Assembly (NCBI RefSeq): GCF_036370855.1
Contig: NC_088101.1
Coordinates: 6,765,501 to 6,829,500, forward strand
Direction of reading: 5' to 3'
Length of the DNA stretch: 64,000 bases
From: Dromaius novaehollandiae
Taxonomy: Eukaryota; Chordata; Aves; Casuariiformes; Dromaiidae
This document shows positions 38,965 to 53,069 of this stretch, piece after piece. The translations under genes were made by a program, and so were the position numbers. The notes under the pieces were generated by a model. The model saw only the letters and a list, made by a program, of their open reading frames with translations. It made no database searches and was not told the origin of the DNA. Each line of letters starts with the position of its first letter. Position 1 is the first letter of the stretch.

Positions 38965-41900
38965 CTGAAACAGGAGGAAAACACCCATTATTAAACACCG
39001 TGTATTAAAGAAAAGCCCCAGTTAAAAACTAAAAAAAACCTAAAAAAAAACAAAAACAAAAAAAACACCAAAAATCAGGCAAGACAGGTAAGCGGCATGC
39101 ACAAGACAAACTCGGGAAGATATGCATCCATGTCAATGTGTTTGTGTTTAGAAATTGATTTTTTTTCACCTCTATCAATTCCTCTGTACCAATCCAGGAC
39201 TGCAGTGTTCAATTTTGTCTACTAAAAGGTGCAAAGCAAACATCTCTGAATCAGAACTTTTCCCCAAATGCACCGCTAAAGTGAACTTTCTGTGTTTGAC
39301 CAGGCATTGAGACCCCCCAACGCCCCATAATTCAAGAATCCCTTGACCTGGCTAAACCCCTCCCATACATCAAATAAAGCTTCCTCATGCCAAGCTCAAA
39401 GTTGAAGGATTAGCGGGGGGTCCAAGACAAACATGAAGAGATGGAGAAATCACATTTTCCATTCAAGCCCCTGAAGGATTCTTTTTCTAGAGTGCTGGAG
39501 AAGTGTAAGGCAGCTACTGAAAAGCAAGAGGAAAACCAAACAAAAGCCTTCAGAAGCACATTTCTGATATAAAAAAGCCACCTGAAACAACAATTTCTAC
39601 AGACTACCTGCTGAGATTCCTCCTCAACTTTCGTTATGTCAAGGTCACGATGTACAGAGGACAACCTGGAAATTCTCAGGAACAAGAACATCTCAGTCAA
39701 ACGTTTGCAAGCAAAAAAGGCTTTTAAAGGTATTTTGAAGAAGAGACAGACAGAACTTTCAAAACTATTTCCAAGCAGCCTGTTGGTTACTGAAGCAATT
39801 TCCAACCTTTTTCAAAATCCATTTTTTGTACAACAGTCCAGCAGCTGCTGCTGCACTTGCTTATCATCTTGGAAAACCAAAATAATTTGTAGAAGCTACA
39901 AGATGAACACTAGCTTCCGAGTAAGGTTACACAAGGACAATGGCTATAAGCTCAGTCTATCAGACTGCCACTGAAAAGGAGCTCATGTTAAGCAGCTCCC
40001 TTGTTTTCCTTCAAGGACTCAAGGCAACTGACAGTTGCGACTGGAGAACCCCTGACAGGGAAAAAAGACATGAAACACCCAGGTATTATGCACCAAATAA
40101 GTGTCTTAGTCCTCCTATTGCTTGTGCTCTATTCAGCTAGGCATTACCTTGTCTTTCAAACATTTCTGGAATCAGTATTTCAACTCCAAGAATTAGCTGG
40201 AAAAATCATCATACCTCCTTCTGGCTCATAACATCACCACCATCTTTTACTCACACATCTTTACTGCATTAAAAATTACACCTCTGAAGAAAAACTCAAG
40301 ATGTTTCCATCCTCCATTGCTTAGACTCTTACTGCTGTCAGGGTTAAATACTCTTCCCCTACCCCAACCAGAGCAAAACTTTGCTAAGTCACTGATGTCC
40401 CTCTTCTAGATCTTGTTATAACAGAAAACTGCTTTGCATTCCACTGAACTTCTCACCTCCCACGTAAATACTTTCTCTATACCTAACCAAAAAGCAGCTC
40501 ATCTCATTAGTTGCTTTCTAACCAGTACCACCCCCTTTCACAGAGAAAAGCTGCCTCAGTGCTCTCTGGTGCTGCTCAAAGATGTGAGCACTTCTGCAAA
40601 TCTGTGCTCTGCCAAAATACTGTAATCATTAGCAGCATCCCAAGGTTCCTGTAAAGAGCTGCCAGTTACAGTCCAAGCAGCAGCTAATTCAAAGACTAAA
40701 GGAGTGCTCAGCCCGGGAGCAAGTTATGCCACAAATCTCAACCTACCAGAGCCTTGAGAACAACTCCGGAAAAGATGACAGCGTCTCCGTTCGCTCCTAG
40801 AGCTCCAAAGGAGAAGGACATGGGCCTCTTTCTGCCACTGCAGTGCTACTGGCCATGACAGCAAAAGCAGTCAGCCACAAGCCTTTCCTCAGTTTGGAAC
40901 AGAATACCCTCCTCAAACAGAGGAGGACGGGCAGAAAGGGCGAGACACGAGGTGGCTCCAAAGGCCGGTACAATTCTATTCCGGAAATCTTCAAGGTTTA
41001 AAAGCCTCTCCAGAGTGAGATGTTTGCCACACTGATGACACGTGCATGCAAAGAACCAACTAGCCAAGCAAAGCAACCAACCAACCACACAAAACAAAGG
41101 AAAATAAAAAAAGCACATCCCCTCACCTGGATTCCAGCAGTCAGGTTAGATGCATAGCTCAGATCGCTGCCACGCTGTCTCGGAGGCAAACAGGGACCAC
41201 GTAAGCACTCTCTGAAAGGCACTCGTCAGTCACTTCCACAAAGGCATCACAGACTGACACGAGCTACCGAGCCAAAAATGCTAACCATCCTAAACCGAGA
41301 GAGGACAGAGCAGCTTTCAGAGCCTTCTCTTCAGTTAAACCTTGCTCCATAAAACTGAAGTCGGCCTTAAAATACCTTGGACTTCCAGCACAGTTATGTT
41401 TAATGCACAGATCCCTCCACAGAAAAAATTTAAAGTCTATTTAAAGTCTGAAGAGATTTTAGGTGGTGAGGTGAATGAAGCCTGTATAAACACCAACCTC
41501 ATCTTGAGCTCACCATTTCCAAGCCCAAAGGAAAGGGTCAAGGAGTACCCTGCCTGCCTCCCCACCACCACCTCTAGGACAGCTACGGTATGAATGCCAG
41601 CAGAAGGTCAGGATGGCTTTCCGTTTACAGTAAAGAGCAAGACATGCAGCTAATGAGTGCAGAACAAGTAAAGGCACTCTCGCAACAGGCAAGGGCATCT
41701 CTCCCTCTTGCAGCAGGTCATTTTTTTTTAAGCTCGTGGTAAAAGTCCAAGTGCCTGGTCTGCACCAGATCTCTGAGACTACTCACAAACACCAGCTATC
41801 CTGAGGTTAAAAACTAAGTCTCTTCTTTGCTGTAAAGAGAAGGTCCAACTTATCACTGCAGGTTGCTATTAGTCAGTGACAATTTCTAATCACCCACAAA

Positions 41901-43879
41901 GAGAAAAAGAGCAAGGATTACCTCAGCCAGGAATGCCGACCTGTTTAACTCCACAGCTGTCAACAGATAGGACCTGAACGGGTTTGTATCTGAAACACTA
42001 CACATGAAGTCCTCCAAGGTGTTCCGAGCTATACCAAGGAGGTTTCATTTAAAACTTGATAAAAGACGGGGAAAAAAACTGGAGCGATGGAAGGAGAGGG
42101 CTGAGACAAACAGTTTCTGGACTGTTTTGTAACATCACTGATGCTGGTTTGAGCAGCATCCCCTCCCCACCCACCGGTGCAATCTACTATCCTTGTTTAC
42201 ATGTACCAGACATTAATGAAGGCAAGAGCACGGGAACAAACTGCTGCTGCTTTGTAACCCCTCGTAGAAATAGTTTGGGTGCCTTTTCCACCAGCTTTCT
42301 GCACACCATGTCTGAAAAGCATGCAAGAGAAGGAATTGAGAACAGACTATCCTGTCTCCAAAAGAGTTGAGAGAGTTAAAATCCTGCCTGTTCCTCTCTT
42401 GTTCAAAAACTTCCATGCAAATTACTTGAACATGAAGTCACAGCAAACGTAATCTAAAAGATGGAAACCACAACGAGCTGCAGAGGCAACATAAAGAAGG
42501 TTCAGCTGGACACCTACAGCCTATAGTCTGTTCTCTGGACTAGATCATTTTAAATGATTCTTCAGTCATATTACAAAAATCTACTCTCTCTATTGCAACT
42601 AAAAGCACTGAAAAGCCTGTTCTGGTTTTGTATAAGGAAAATCTATTCTGCCCTAAAAAAGAAGCACCGTTTTGACTGCTCAAATACCACCTGAATGCTC
42701 AAAGCCCTTTTGAAGCCGATGAAAACAGACAGGCTTCCCAACTCCTTACGCAGCCATCATCTGATTTTCATGACAACCTTGTCAGACCAGAAGCAATACC
42801 ATACAAGGCAGATTTTTCTTTTTTTTTAAAAAAAACATGCTTTTGGCTGAAGAGCAATCCTAGACTGGTTCCTCTCTGTCAATAAAAAATGGAGAAGAAA
42901 CCACTGCAAAAACAACAGCTGCAATAACACAGCTGCCCTACTAAAAGTTGCAGTCTTTGTAAAAGGCTGGACATGAGCTGCACGATATACGCGCCTGTGG
43001 AACACAGCGTCAGTAAAACAGAGTAAAGCGCATGATTTTTTTATTTCGAGGGCTCTTTGTTTACATGGAGGCAGCTGAATTGAGAGTCTCAGGTCATCTC
43101 ACACCAAGTTTTTTGGCATGTGCAGGACATGAGCTACCACCTGGTCCAACTTTCTTTCTCTGGTCCTCTGAAAAACGGTGCAATCCCTTTTGCTGCTGGG
43201 GCACTTCTGCCAACGAAATACCCCTTTCGTACACGCATTAGGAAACTACTATTTTGGGGGTTTTCTTGTGCTTTTTGTTGTTTTTCTTTTTAAGCCAAAC
43301 CATATCCCAAAAAGACAGGCCAAAGAAAAACCTTCAGTAGTCATTTCCTGATTGCATATTAACAGCTTTTAACTTTACCACCACCCAAAGTTCCACCTGT
43401 TAAGTGTACGTGCCTTCAGCTGCGACAAGAAGGTGAGTGCATTAACATTGAAGACACAATTCATTTGTGAAATTTCAGCCATGCAACCTGATCTGTTAAT
43501 TTAAGAACTGAAGCAGTTTGCAGAAGTAATGAGACAACCCAAGGTGTTCACAGAGGGGCTACCTGTGAGACAGTGCTTTAACGTGGGGTGGAATTGCAGA
43601 GGAAGAAACAGTCCCACAGAGGCAGGTTTTTACTGGTCACCGAAGCCCAAGAGAAAGCCTGCAGGAAACGCCACAAACCTGGGCTGCTCATCACAGCAAA
43701 CCGCTGACATTTCTGCAGGGAAACTCGTCTGCTGAAAATACACTTTTGGTTCACATCCAGCTATTAAATCATTGCTGTGCCAGCATTACCTCGACGATAC
43801 AGAACGATTTGCAGTTCTAACCAGCTGTGGACTCCAACAGCACAGATCGAGCAGGTACCGTACTCACTGCCACTATGTG
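38965..43879. other. AT-richer sequence without a recognised gene
   Basis: Lower GC than the flanking MROH regions, many short A-runs (for example about 39.02-39.08 kb), no long reading frame and no convincing exon pair. Probably intronic or intergenic. Confidence 0.5.
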
Positions 43880-44090
43880 AGTGAGCTCAGCTCCCGCAGC
43901 ATCCCGAGATCGCTGCCTTCCAGGCTCAGAGCGGAGCCCGGCAGACGCGGGACGGGACCTGTCGGTGCGCGGGGACCTCTGTGCTCACCGCTGGGACCCG
44001 CAGAGCCGGCAGAAGCTTCGTCCTCTGCTCGCAGCCGCCCAGAGGCCTCTCCGCGCGGTTTCCTCCGTGCCGACCTTCATTTATGATAGA
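43880..44090 (-). promoter_or_regulatory. Small CpG-rich patch, possible - strand promoter/first exon
   Basis: Local rise in CpG (GCGGAGCC, GACGCGGGACGGG, GTGCGCGGGG) inside AT-richer sequence, with a - strand donor (CCCAGCG|GTGAGC) at 43983-43988. No ATG or coding frame is evident in the presumed exon. Confidence 0.3.
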
Positions 44091-47000
44091 TTAGCAGCTG
44101 CCTGTTACCTTCTCCAGGGTTAAGTGTTCCTGTACTCCAAGTCACCAGTTTTATTACACAAAGGCTGCAGCTGCAGTCCCTGTTTTCAAGGGCACTAAAA
44201 CACCCAGACCACCACCATCTGCTTTTTCACCATTTAAAAAATAAGGGCAAAGTCAGGACTAGCTTCTCTCTGACAGCTTGTACCTCAGGCATATGATCAC
44301 CTCCAGAAATTAGATGCTTCTTCAGCCTATCTGTAAATCCACCTTCCTTCCATCCGCACAGCCTATGGGAAAGAGAGCACATCTCATGGCTCAGAAAGAT
44401 GCAGACTTCAGAGTACTCCTTTGGAAGCTGCACTGGGTTCAGGGTTGGGGGTAATACTCATGTTAATTCATTGAAGAAAAGGTTGAGGCCAAACCAGAGG
44501 ACTTGGAGCATTTAAAAAGCAAGAACAGCAGTGTTCTGCCACTGGGAGAGGACACAGCTACCTAGAGGCCTTGATCTCTGAGAGCTCCTAAAGGAAAAGA
44601 CTGGGATTTTTAAATAAGAATAGATCACTGCAAAGCAGCACCTAGTGACAAATGCTGCAATGTCTCTGGGATGTGATTTCCATGCCTGCTGCTTAGATCT
44701 TTCATCTAACTAGACATATTATCTGCTCTTCTCACTGTATACATCAGTTTCCTTCCACAAAGATGTCAACATGGCACCATCAAGAGGACCCAGTACGCCC
44801 ATGTTTGCTTAGGCTGCATAACCACATTCATTCTGCATTGAGTTCCTCTAGTCTATCTAAACAGAAAAGCTGTATTTGTCAACAGAGTACTCCAGCATCT
44901 TACAAAAACCCCTCTCCTTTTGTGTCACAGTTCACTCAGACTGTTTCAAGGGTTTAATTCTCTCCCCTTCTCTGGTGCCTGGCAGACCCTGCTTTGCCTC
45001 ACGCGGCAATGCTTCTTCGTTAGCTGCAATGCTTGCAGTGTTTTACCGTGACATTTCAAAGGCTGTAGTTACAGCCTTTCCACGGGAACTGAACCACAGG
45101 CTCTCTGCGAAGGTAGCCATGGCTCATATGTTATGAAATCCCACAACCAAGAGAGATGAACAGCTGTCTGAGGAAGGGGGGGAGGCAGGAGGGGCGTTTA
45201 ATTTAGGGCCATCGTACCTGCGGCAGGGACTCTCTTCTGCGCCTCTCCACAGCAGACGAACCAGCATCCACTTGTCATCTGACCCATCGTTCATGGACTG
45301 CCTGGATTAGTGTCTGCTGTTCATTTTGGCTGCAGTCTGTTGGGAGAAAAAGTTATTCGGGGTGGGAAAACTAGAAGCAACGAAAGCAACGACTCTGTCC
45401 TTGACAAGCTGCTCCACTACTACTCTTTCTTTCTTTCGTCCTCTGGCTGTTGAAGGCAGCCCCTTCCCTTTGGAGCACAGCTCCGGCTCGTGGCTGACAC
45501 CCATCCTCACCTCAGTCTCCAGGATTTCAGGCTGCTGCTGGAAAAGATTTTAGCCTTTGTCGGATGCTGTGAGTACGCGCTTGCAACGTACCTTGTATTT
45601 TCTTTCAGGAGCATAAAACTGAAGAGGAAGACCACCCTTCGCATCATCTCAGCAGCTCCACTTTCTCTGCCACAACATAAAGAGCAACACTCGTATTTTT
45701 TTTCCCCCTTCAAATTACAGCACAGCTTTAAGCCGTGTTCCTCCATGTTTGCCAAAGTGTTTCCAAGTCTTAGGCATCTGTTTTTTCAGAGAGCAGGTGA
45801 AAAGCTTAGCTCCCAGTAAAATGCATGAAGTCTGAAAAAGAGGTCATCTCAGAAATCTGTTATGTAACACATCTTTAAAGAAGCTATTTCTCTCTATGTC
45901 TGGCAGCACCCGTTGCCAATTGAGACAAGAAAGGAGCACTTCTGGGAAGGGGATGCGCTGGTTCTGCTCAGCAGAGCATCCGGAGAGGAGCACAGAGTCT
46001 CTCAGGAAAAGCCTGAAGGCTTACCGTGAGGACATGGGACACATCAAATGATGCACAACATACAGACAGAGCCATGAATCCACCTGACCTTCACTTTCTG
46101 ATTTCTTCTGATCTAATGAAAATGCTAAACAAGGCAGGATTTGGTAGGTACAGTAAGTTCCCATTATAATAATAACTATAATAATTTATATTTAATTATT
46201 ATAATAATTTCTGTGGCTCTTTGATACCCGCATATATTTATACACTTGTCCAAACCTAAACTATATTTCCTCCTTAATGAAAACCTGGTAATTTTTCCCA
46301 TCAGCCTGGGTGGCTTGCTCTTTACAACTCTGTAGTCCAAGCGTCTAATCCTGCAAGATAGTGCTTACAGTAGTTGGTTCAATTAAAACCTAGTTGCATC
46401 TCTCCTACTTTCAACATTCATTATTTTGAAATACAAAGACTACTTTTAATTCTCTCTCCTCCTTCAAGAGTATTTTCCCAAAACACAGATTTGCATGAAG
46501 AAATTTGGATACAAATAGGCACTGCGTGATCCTGACCATTCTCCGCAGTACAGCAGCATTTCACAGAGCAGAGGGTCACTGCCAGGGGGTCTGAGTCTCT
46601 CCGCTTTGCAGCCTAACACCAAAATCTTTCTCTTTTGTTTCATGGGAACCTCGGGAAGCCACAGTCAGGACTGGCGCCTCGCTGGGCTAGAGGGTGGATA
46701 AGCAGCTGTGAGGACGGGGGAAAGTTTGCAGTCCTCCCTGCTTTTTCCAGTGCACATCTATTTCCTTATGAAAAGCGTTAACAGCTGCTCCAGATGAGTT
46801 CTGGTAGTTCTAGAGACAAGCACTTTGAGGTGCTTTGGGCAAATATACCCGATCTTGCTCTGCAAAGACTTTTCACATTAGATTAATCCACTCTTCACAT
46901 CAACTGAACAAACCAGCAAGGCTGGCAGTCCTTTGACATGGGCACCTGCCTCTTGCAATATGGATTAAAGTCATAAGACTCATTTCTTACATACCAGAGG

Positions 47001-49920
47001 ACCTTTCTGAGAGCATCACAGACACCTTGGCTGTGCCGGGCCAGAGCCAACGAGCAGGGGGTGAAAACTCCCCATTTCACAACAAACCCCTGCAGCCGTC
47101 CCATCCATCCTGTCAGCACAATGTTGGATTCTGTTCCAGGGAGCCCCTTCTCCATCCTTCTTCAAAGAAAGGTGCGTTTCCTCCTTACCGGGGTTCTGCG
47201 AGAAAGAAGAGCTACACTGTAAAAAAAACACTGCTATCACTGCTAGATAAAAACAATCTTGCTGCTTTAGAGGAAATAAAGCACAGAACACAACTGCAAA
47301 GTGAACTCCTTGGCGGTCAGCTGGATCGGGCAAAGCTCCTTATCCTTCAGGTAGTCCAAAAAATTACATATTTTAATGCTTGACAAGAGGTGGCATGCTG
47401 AGCATAAATGCCCTAGATGCTGAGACAGCTAAAGAAATGTTTCCATTTCCAGCAACTTCTTTGGTTAACTCTTTGACACTTGAAATAAAAAAAAATGCAG
47501 ACAAGTTCATTAAATACAGCCCCTGGTACATCTGATCACTTCATGGTATGATGTCACATGCCTACTGCTAATACCTAGGAAAGACAGAAAACCCATCATC
47601 ACGTGCTGAACCTAAGGACTTCTGCTCCCAAAACGCTCTTTCCTATAAATTTCTATGAACTGATGAAGAAACAGCAGCAACAGAAACAAGACCTGTGTGT
47701 CACCTACCCCAATCAAGTAAGCACACAATGTCTTTTTCCCAGGTTTTACACTAACCAGTCATCATGATGAGTGTGACTATGAAACCCAACCAGGATACAC
47801 CTCCCTAGGCCTCCTGCCCACTTACAGCCATCCCTTGCACTGCCAGTGCAATGAATCAGTTTCAGACTGCCAGTTCACAGAAAATCCTATGCCCACAGGC
47901 TTTTCTGCAGCCTTGTTGAAAGCCATGACCCCAGAGCAGACCTTAGCTTCCTTTTGGTTCATGTTTCCAGCCCCACCACCCCCATATGCTCCCTGCTGAA
48001 AGCTGAGGGGGAATTGGAGGACTGCAGGGCTCAGGCCCACAAGCTCATTTCTAGAAACCCCACTCACACCAACAGGAAGCTGCAGGCAGTTCCCATGCTC
48101 AGCAGGGACACAGTCTTTTACATGGGGCTTTGTGGTGGCAGTGGGCAACAGAAGAGGAACAGCAAGGAGGAAGACTGCTGGTGACCAGGGCAGAGCTCTC
48201 TAGGGAACAGGAGGATCCCTCCTGGGCCTCATGTGCAGGATACAACCTGATTTAGGTCTCTCTGGGCACACAGGGAGAGCAAAAGCTGGGGGAATTGGCT
48301 GCCAGCTTGAGCTTTGTGCAGTGGGTCAGGACACAGCTGCAGGCAGCAGAGATCTTGATTGCACCCTCTACCCCACCCAGGGGTCCAGCCTCAGGAGGGA
48401 ACCCAGCATGCTCCCCATGCAGCCTCCCCCTCCCCTCAGCCCCCCACAACACAGCAGCTGGGGGCTTCCCCACTGTGTCCAGGCTTCAGGAAGCTCAGGG
48501 CTCCCACACTGGCAGACCTCATGCCTCCAGAGCAGGACACAGCTGCACCCATGGTGGAAGAGAAAAGGAGGGAGCAAGGGAACCCCTGTGGCTGTACCAC
48601 TGCACAACCCACTCCTGCACCCACAGAGTGGCAGCTGCTCTTTCCTCCAAGGCTCCTCCCAAATGCTCTCTCTACACCTAGCAGATGAACAGTGGTAGCT
48701 CCTGGGCCAGGAGGACAGTCCAAAGCAGCTGACCTGGCAGCTGTCCCCAGCTGCTCTCCACACTGCTGAAAGCAGCTGTCATGTACAGATGAGAGAAAGA
48801 AAAGTCTCCTACTTGCACAAATACAGCATATCACAATCACAACACACAGGGTTATCCCCACTGGTTGTGGAGCCTTGTCTGGAAACCACTTAATTATATG
48901 TGGGTCTACTCCCTTCCAGCAAGCACACATCTGCCAGCTGAGCAATAGCTTGAGATCCAGGCACTTGACACCTTCCAGGGATAGCTCCATTTTTTCCTCT
49001 TTTCCTCAGGCTGACAGAAGAAACAAGTTACTTTGTAGACACACCCAGCACTTGCTGAGGCACCCTTTCCACTGCGGTTCCATTTTATGCTTGGTAGTTT
49101 TCAGTGAAACATGATCCATCATCAATGAACCCTTATCACAAGGCCTTAAGGCAGTCAACACTGCTCCATGAAGTCCAGTTGCATCAGAAAGTGGAATGAT
49201 TTATGGTTTGAAGGCTGGAGAAACAATCCCTATGTGTAGCTCTCTGTGCTAAAGAGATGCTGCTCCCTTTCCACAAACCACCTTTGGAAGATGTAGATAA
49301 TGCCATAAAGTTTCCTGGGACAATGTCCATCCAACTGTCTCAGCTGAAGCCCAGTTCAATTACTAGTCTTGGTTTGATGCATATCAAAAAAACAAAGAGC
49401 AACACATGCATCTGGCCTGAAAGGATATTTTCCTGTTTCCACAGGCTCCAGGACAACCCCCAGTGTGTTTTGCATGCTCATCACCAAATGCCAGAAGCAC
49501 TGCATTGGCATTTCCAGGAGCTAACAGGTAGCACAGCTGTTTGGGGGCCTGAGTGTGAGACACCCAATCCCTGTCCACAGCAGGCTTTTCAGACCACACT
49601 GTGGACACAGCTGCATGGAGGAGGCAGAACATGCCCAGGCCAAGCAGTGCTGCAGGAGCTTTGGGTCCCAGCAGCTGCCTCAGTCATACCCAGGCTTGAG
49701 GAGTACAAGGCTTGGCTGCGCAGGCTGACTGGAACACACCAAGGAAAAGATGTCTTCTTCAGCTCTGGGGCTTGCCTGAAGAGCTCTGCCCTTTTCTTAG
49801 TAGTCCCCATATGAAGGACAGGCCAAGGGCAGGATATGGCCTCAGCTGTAAGGAATTGCAGCACATCTGCTAAGGAAAAAGACATCTTGGTGAAGAGTTT
49901 CTGGCACAGGTACTTACTTC
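44091..49920. other. Noncoding stretch, no recognised gene
   Basis: No exon chain is seen. An AT-rich ATA/TAA patch occurs at 46153-46208. Short frames exist on both strands but lack splice context or family features. Confidence 0.5.
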
Positions 49921-49931
49921 TCCCACACCAC

Positions 49932-50025
49932 AGGTCAAGGGACACAGTGACACAGCCAAGGCGGGTGGAAGGGACACAGCCAGGGTGGGCGGGCGGAAGG
50001 GACACAGCCAAGGCGGACGGGTGCA
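49932..50025. repeat. Short tandem repeat, GGACACAGCCAAGG-type
   Basis: Three to four imperfect ~29-bp units containing GGAAGGGACACAGCC lead into the G-rich minisatellite. Confidence 0.65.
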
Positions 50026-50029
50026 AGGG

Positions 50030-51735
50030 GTGGAAGGGCGGAGGGGCGGAGGGGCAGAAGGGGGAGGAGGGGGCAGAGGGGCAGGGGGCGGAAGGGTGGA
50101 GGGGGCGGAAGGGGGAGGAGGGGGCGGAGGGGGCGGAGGGGCGGGGAGTCGGCAGGGGCGGAAGGGCTGAAGGGGCTGAAGGGGCGGAGGGGTGGAAGGG
50201 CGGAAGGGGCGGGGGGGCAAGGGGGGGCGGAAGGGCGGAGGGGCAGAAGGGCGGAAGAGGCCCAAAGGCAGAAGGGCGGAAGGGGCGGAAAGATGGAAGG
50301 GCAGAAGGGGCGGAAAGATGGAAGGGCGCAAGGGGGCGGAAGGGGCGGAGGGAGGGGCGGAGGAGCGGGAGGGGCGGAGGGGGCCCAAAGGCAGAAGGGC
50401 GGAAGGGGCGGAAAGATGGAAGGGCGGAAGGGGTGGAAGGGGTGGAAGGGCGCAAGGGGGCGGAAGGGGCGGAGGGCGGCGGGGAGGAAGGGCGGCGGGA
50501 GGGGCGGAGGAGCGGGAGGGGCAGAGGGGGCCCAAAGGCAGAAGGGCAGAAGGGGCTGAAGGGGCGGAAGGGGCAGAGGGGGCGGAGGGGTGGAAGGGAG
50601 AGGGGCGGAAGGGGCGGAAGAGCGGAAGGGGCGGAAGGGGCGAGGGGCGGAAGGGGCGGAGGGGGCGGAAAGATGGAAGGGCCGAAGGGCGGAAGGGGTG
50701 GAAGGGCGCAAGGGGGCGGAGGGGGTGGGAGGGGCGGGAGGGGCGGAGGGCGGCGGGGAGGAAGGGTGGCAGGAGGGGCGGAGGAGCGGGAGGGGCGGAG
50801 GGGGCCGAAGGGCCTAAGGGGCGGAAGGGGGCGGAAGGGGGCGGAAAGACGGAAGGGCCGGAGGGGGCGCAGGGGCAGGAGGGCCGGAGGGGGCGGAAAG
50901 ACGGAAGGGCCGGAGGGGGCGCAGCGGCGGGAGGGCCGGAGGGGGCGCAGGGGGCGGGAGGGCCGGAGGGGCGGAAGGGGGCGGAAAGACGGAAGGGCCG
51001 GAGGGGGCGGAAAGACGGAAGGGCCGGAGGGGGCGGAAGGGGGCGGAAAGACGGAAGGGCCGGAGGGGGCGCAGGGGCGGGAGGGCCGGAGGGGCGGAAG
51101 GGGGCGGAAAGACGGAAGGGCCGGAGGGGGCGCAGGGGCGGGAGGGCCGGAGGGGGCGCAGGGGGCACAGGGGGCGGGAGGGCCGGAGGGGGCGGAAAGA
51201 CGGAAGGGCCGGAGGGGGCGCAGGGGCGGGAGGGCCGGAGGGGGCGCAGGGGGCGGGAGGGGGCGGAAAGACGGAAGGGCCGGAGGGGGCGCAGGGGCGG
51301 GAGGGCCGGAGGGGGCGCAGGGGGCGGAAGGGCAGAAGGGGCGGAAGGGGGCGGAAGGGGGCGGAAGGGGGCGGAAGGGGGCGGAAGGGGGCGGAAGGGG
51401 GCGGAAGGGGGCGGAAGGGGCGCAGGGGCGGGAGGGCCGGAGGGGGCAGAAGGGCCGGAGGGGGCGGGAAGGGCGGAGGGGGCGGGAAGGGCGGAGGGGG
51501 AGAAGTGTGGAAGGGCGGAGGGGCGGAGGGGGCGGAAGTGTGGAAGGGCAGAGAGGTGGAAGGGCAGAAGGGGCTGAAGGGCCAAAGGGCGGAGGGGGCG
51601 GAGGGGCAGAAGGGGCGGAGGGGCAGAAGGGTGGAAGGGGCAGAAGGGGCAGAGGGGGGCCGAGGGGGCAGAGGGGTGGAAGGGGCGGAGTGGGGCCGAG
51701 GGGGCAGGGGGCGGAGGGGCCGAGGGGCCAAAGGC
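50030..51735. repeat. 1.7-kb G/purine-rich minisatellite
   Basis: The + strand is almost entirely G with A and isolated C, built from variants of GGCGGAAGGGGC. It includes about nine perfect 10-bp units (GCGGAAGGGG) at 51341-51429 and a higher-order pattern (GGAAAGACGGAAGGGCCGGA…CGCAGGGGC) at 50.85-51.30 kb. Many runs of three or more G make G-quadruplexes likely. Reading frames across it are low-complexity artefacts. It borders the right arm of the inverted duplication. Confidence 0.9.
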
Positions 51736-51862
51736 CCAAAACAGCCCCCTGAACCTGTTCTCCAGCACCCAAACCCAGGACTAAGCCCCCTTTCTGAGCT
51801 CTGAGACCAGTCCCAGCAGCCTGGGCTTGAGCCCCAGACTCACAGGATGAGCCTCCATTTTG

Positions 51863-51985
51863 GAGCCCCCAAACAAGCCCCCGGGGCCTGTCTGGGAGCA
51901 CCAGAAATGCAGGACTTAGCCTCCATCCCCAAGCACTGCATTTCTGGTGCTCCCAGACAGGCTCCAGGTGCTCATTTGGGGGCTC
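51863..51985. repeat. Long hairpin in right arm
   Basis: Counterpart of the hairpin at 35232-35354 (stems 51863-51911 and 51937-51985). Confidence 0.78.
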
Positions 51986-53069
51986 TGAAGTGGAGACTGA
52001 GCCCCTCAAACTGCCCCTTCACCCTCCCCTCCCAGCCCTGCACCACCCCCATTTCCAGCCCCACAGCAGTGCCCTGAGCCCCTTTCGCAGCCCCCAGGCA
52101 CCAGCCCTCCCCTCCCAGCACCAGGGGGTGTTTGCCAGGCCCCTGGGCCAGGGGGACCCTCCGCTCCCTGCAGGCAGGGCCCAGCCCCGCGGCACTGGGC
52201 AGCCCGGGCTGGGCGGGCGCTGGGCTCCGGCCCCTCGGCCTTTACTGCACCGCGCCGGCCCCCACCAGCCCCGCAGCCCAAACCTGGCCGAGCGCGGCTG
52301 CTCTGTGCCCCCACAGGGCCCGGGCCGCGCCAGCAGCGGGCAGCGGCACCAACAGGTAGGCACCAGTCCGGGCCTGCAGCTGCCTCCTGCCCCGCGCCCA
52401 CCCCAGAGCCGCGTCGCCTGGGTGGGCAGAGCCCCCCGCCCCGCCCGCCCCGCACACGGCCCAGACCCTGCCCGGCCCAGACCCCCCGGCCTGGGCAGCC
52501 CCGGCCGGGCCGCCCGGCCCCAGGCTCCAGGCTGCGACAAGCGGGAGTCCCGCACCGGGGAGGGGGCGGCCCGGGGGTCCCGGACACCGAGCGCCACCAC
52601 AGCCCACCACCACTGCCCGCCCGCGGGTCTGGGGGCCAGAGCAGCTGCGCAGGTTCCAGGAAGGGGCCACCCGGGACTGCCCTGCCCATGTCCCCGCCCA
52701 CAGCTCCACCCCACACTGGATCTGGCCCTGCCCACTGCTCTGGCCCCACCCCTCCCTTGGCTCCACCCCACCTCCCTCCACCCTGCCCCTGGCACTGGCC
52801 CCACCCACCTCACAGTTCTGCTCCGCCCCTGGCCTGGCCCAGCCCCACCTCACCTGCAGCCTTGCCCCGCCCCTGGTTCTGGCCCCGCCCTGGCCTTCAG
52901 CCCCGCCCCACCCCAGCTCTGGCCATGCCCCCTTCAGCCCCAGGACAGCAGCCCTGGCCAGAGCCCCGGGGACCCGGTGGCCAAGGGGGGCGGTGGGGAG
53001 CAAAGCGACTCCCAGGCCCCGGCACAGAAACACCCCCGCTGCTGCGGCAGGTTCCCGGCGAGGTTTATT

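Noticed and set aside
49836..51752. Very long open frames on both strands (hundreds of residues, Gly/Arg- or Pro-rich)
   Set aside because: They are the translation of a G-rich minisatellite in which stops are rare. No domain, start context or splice signal supports them.
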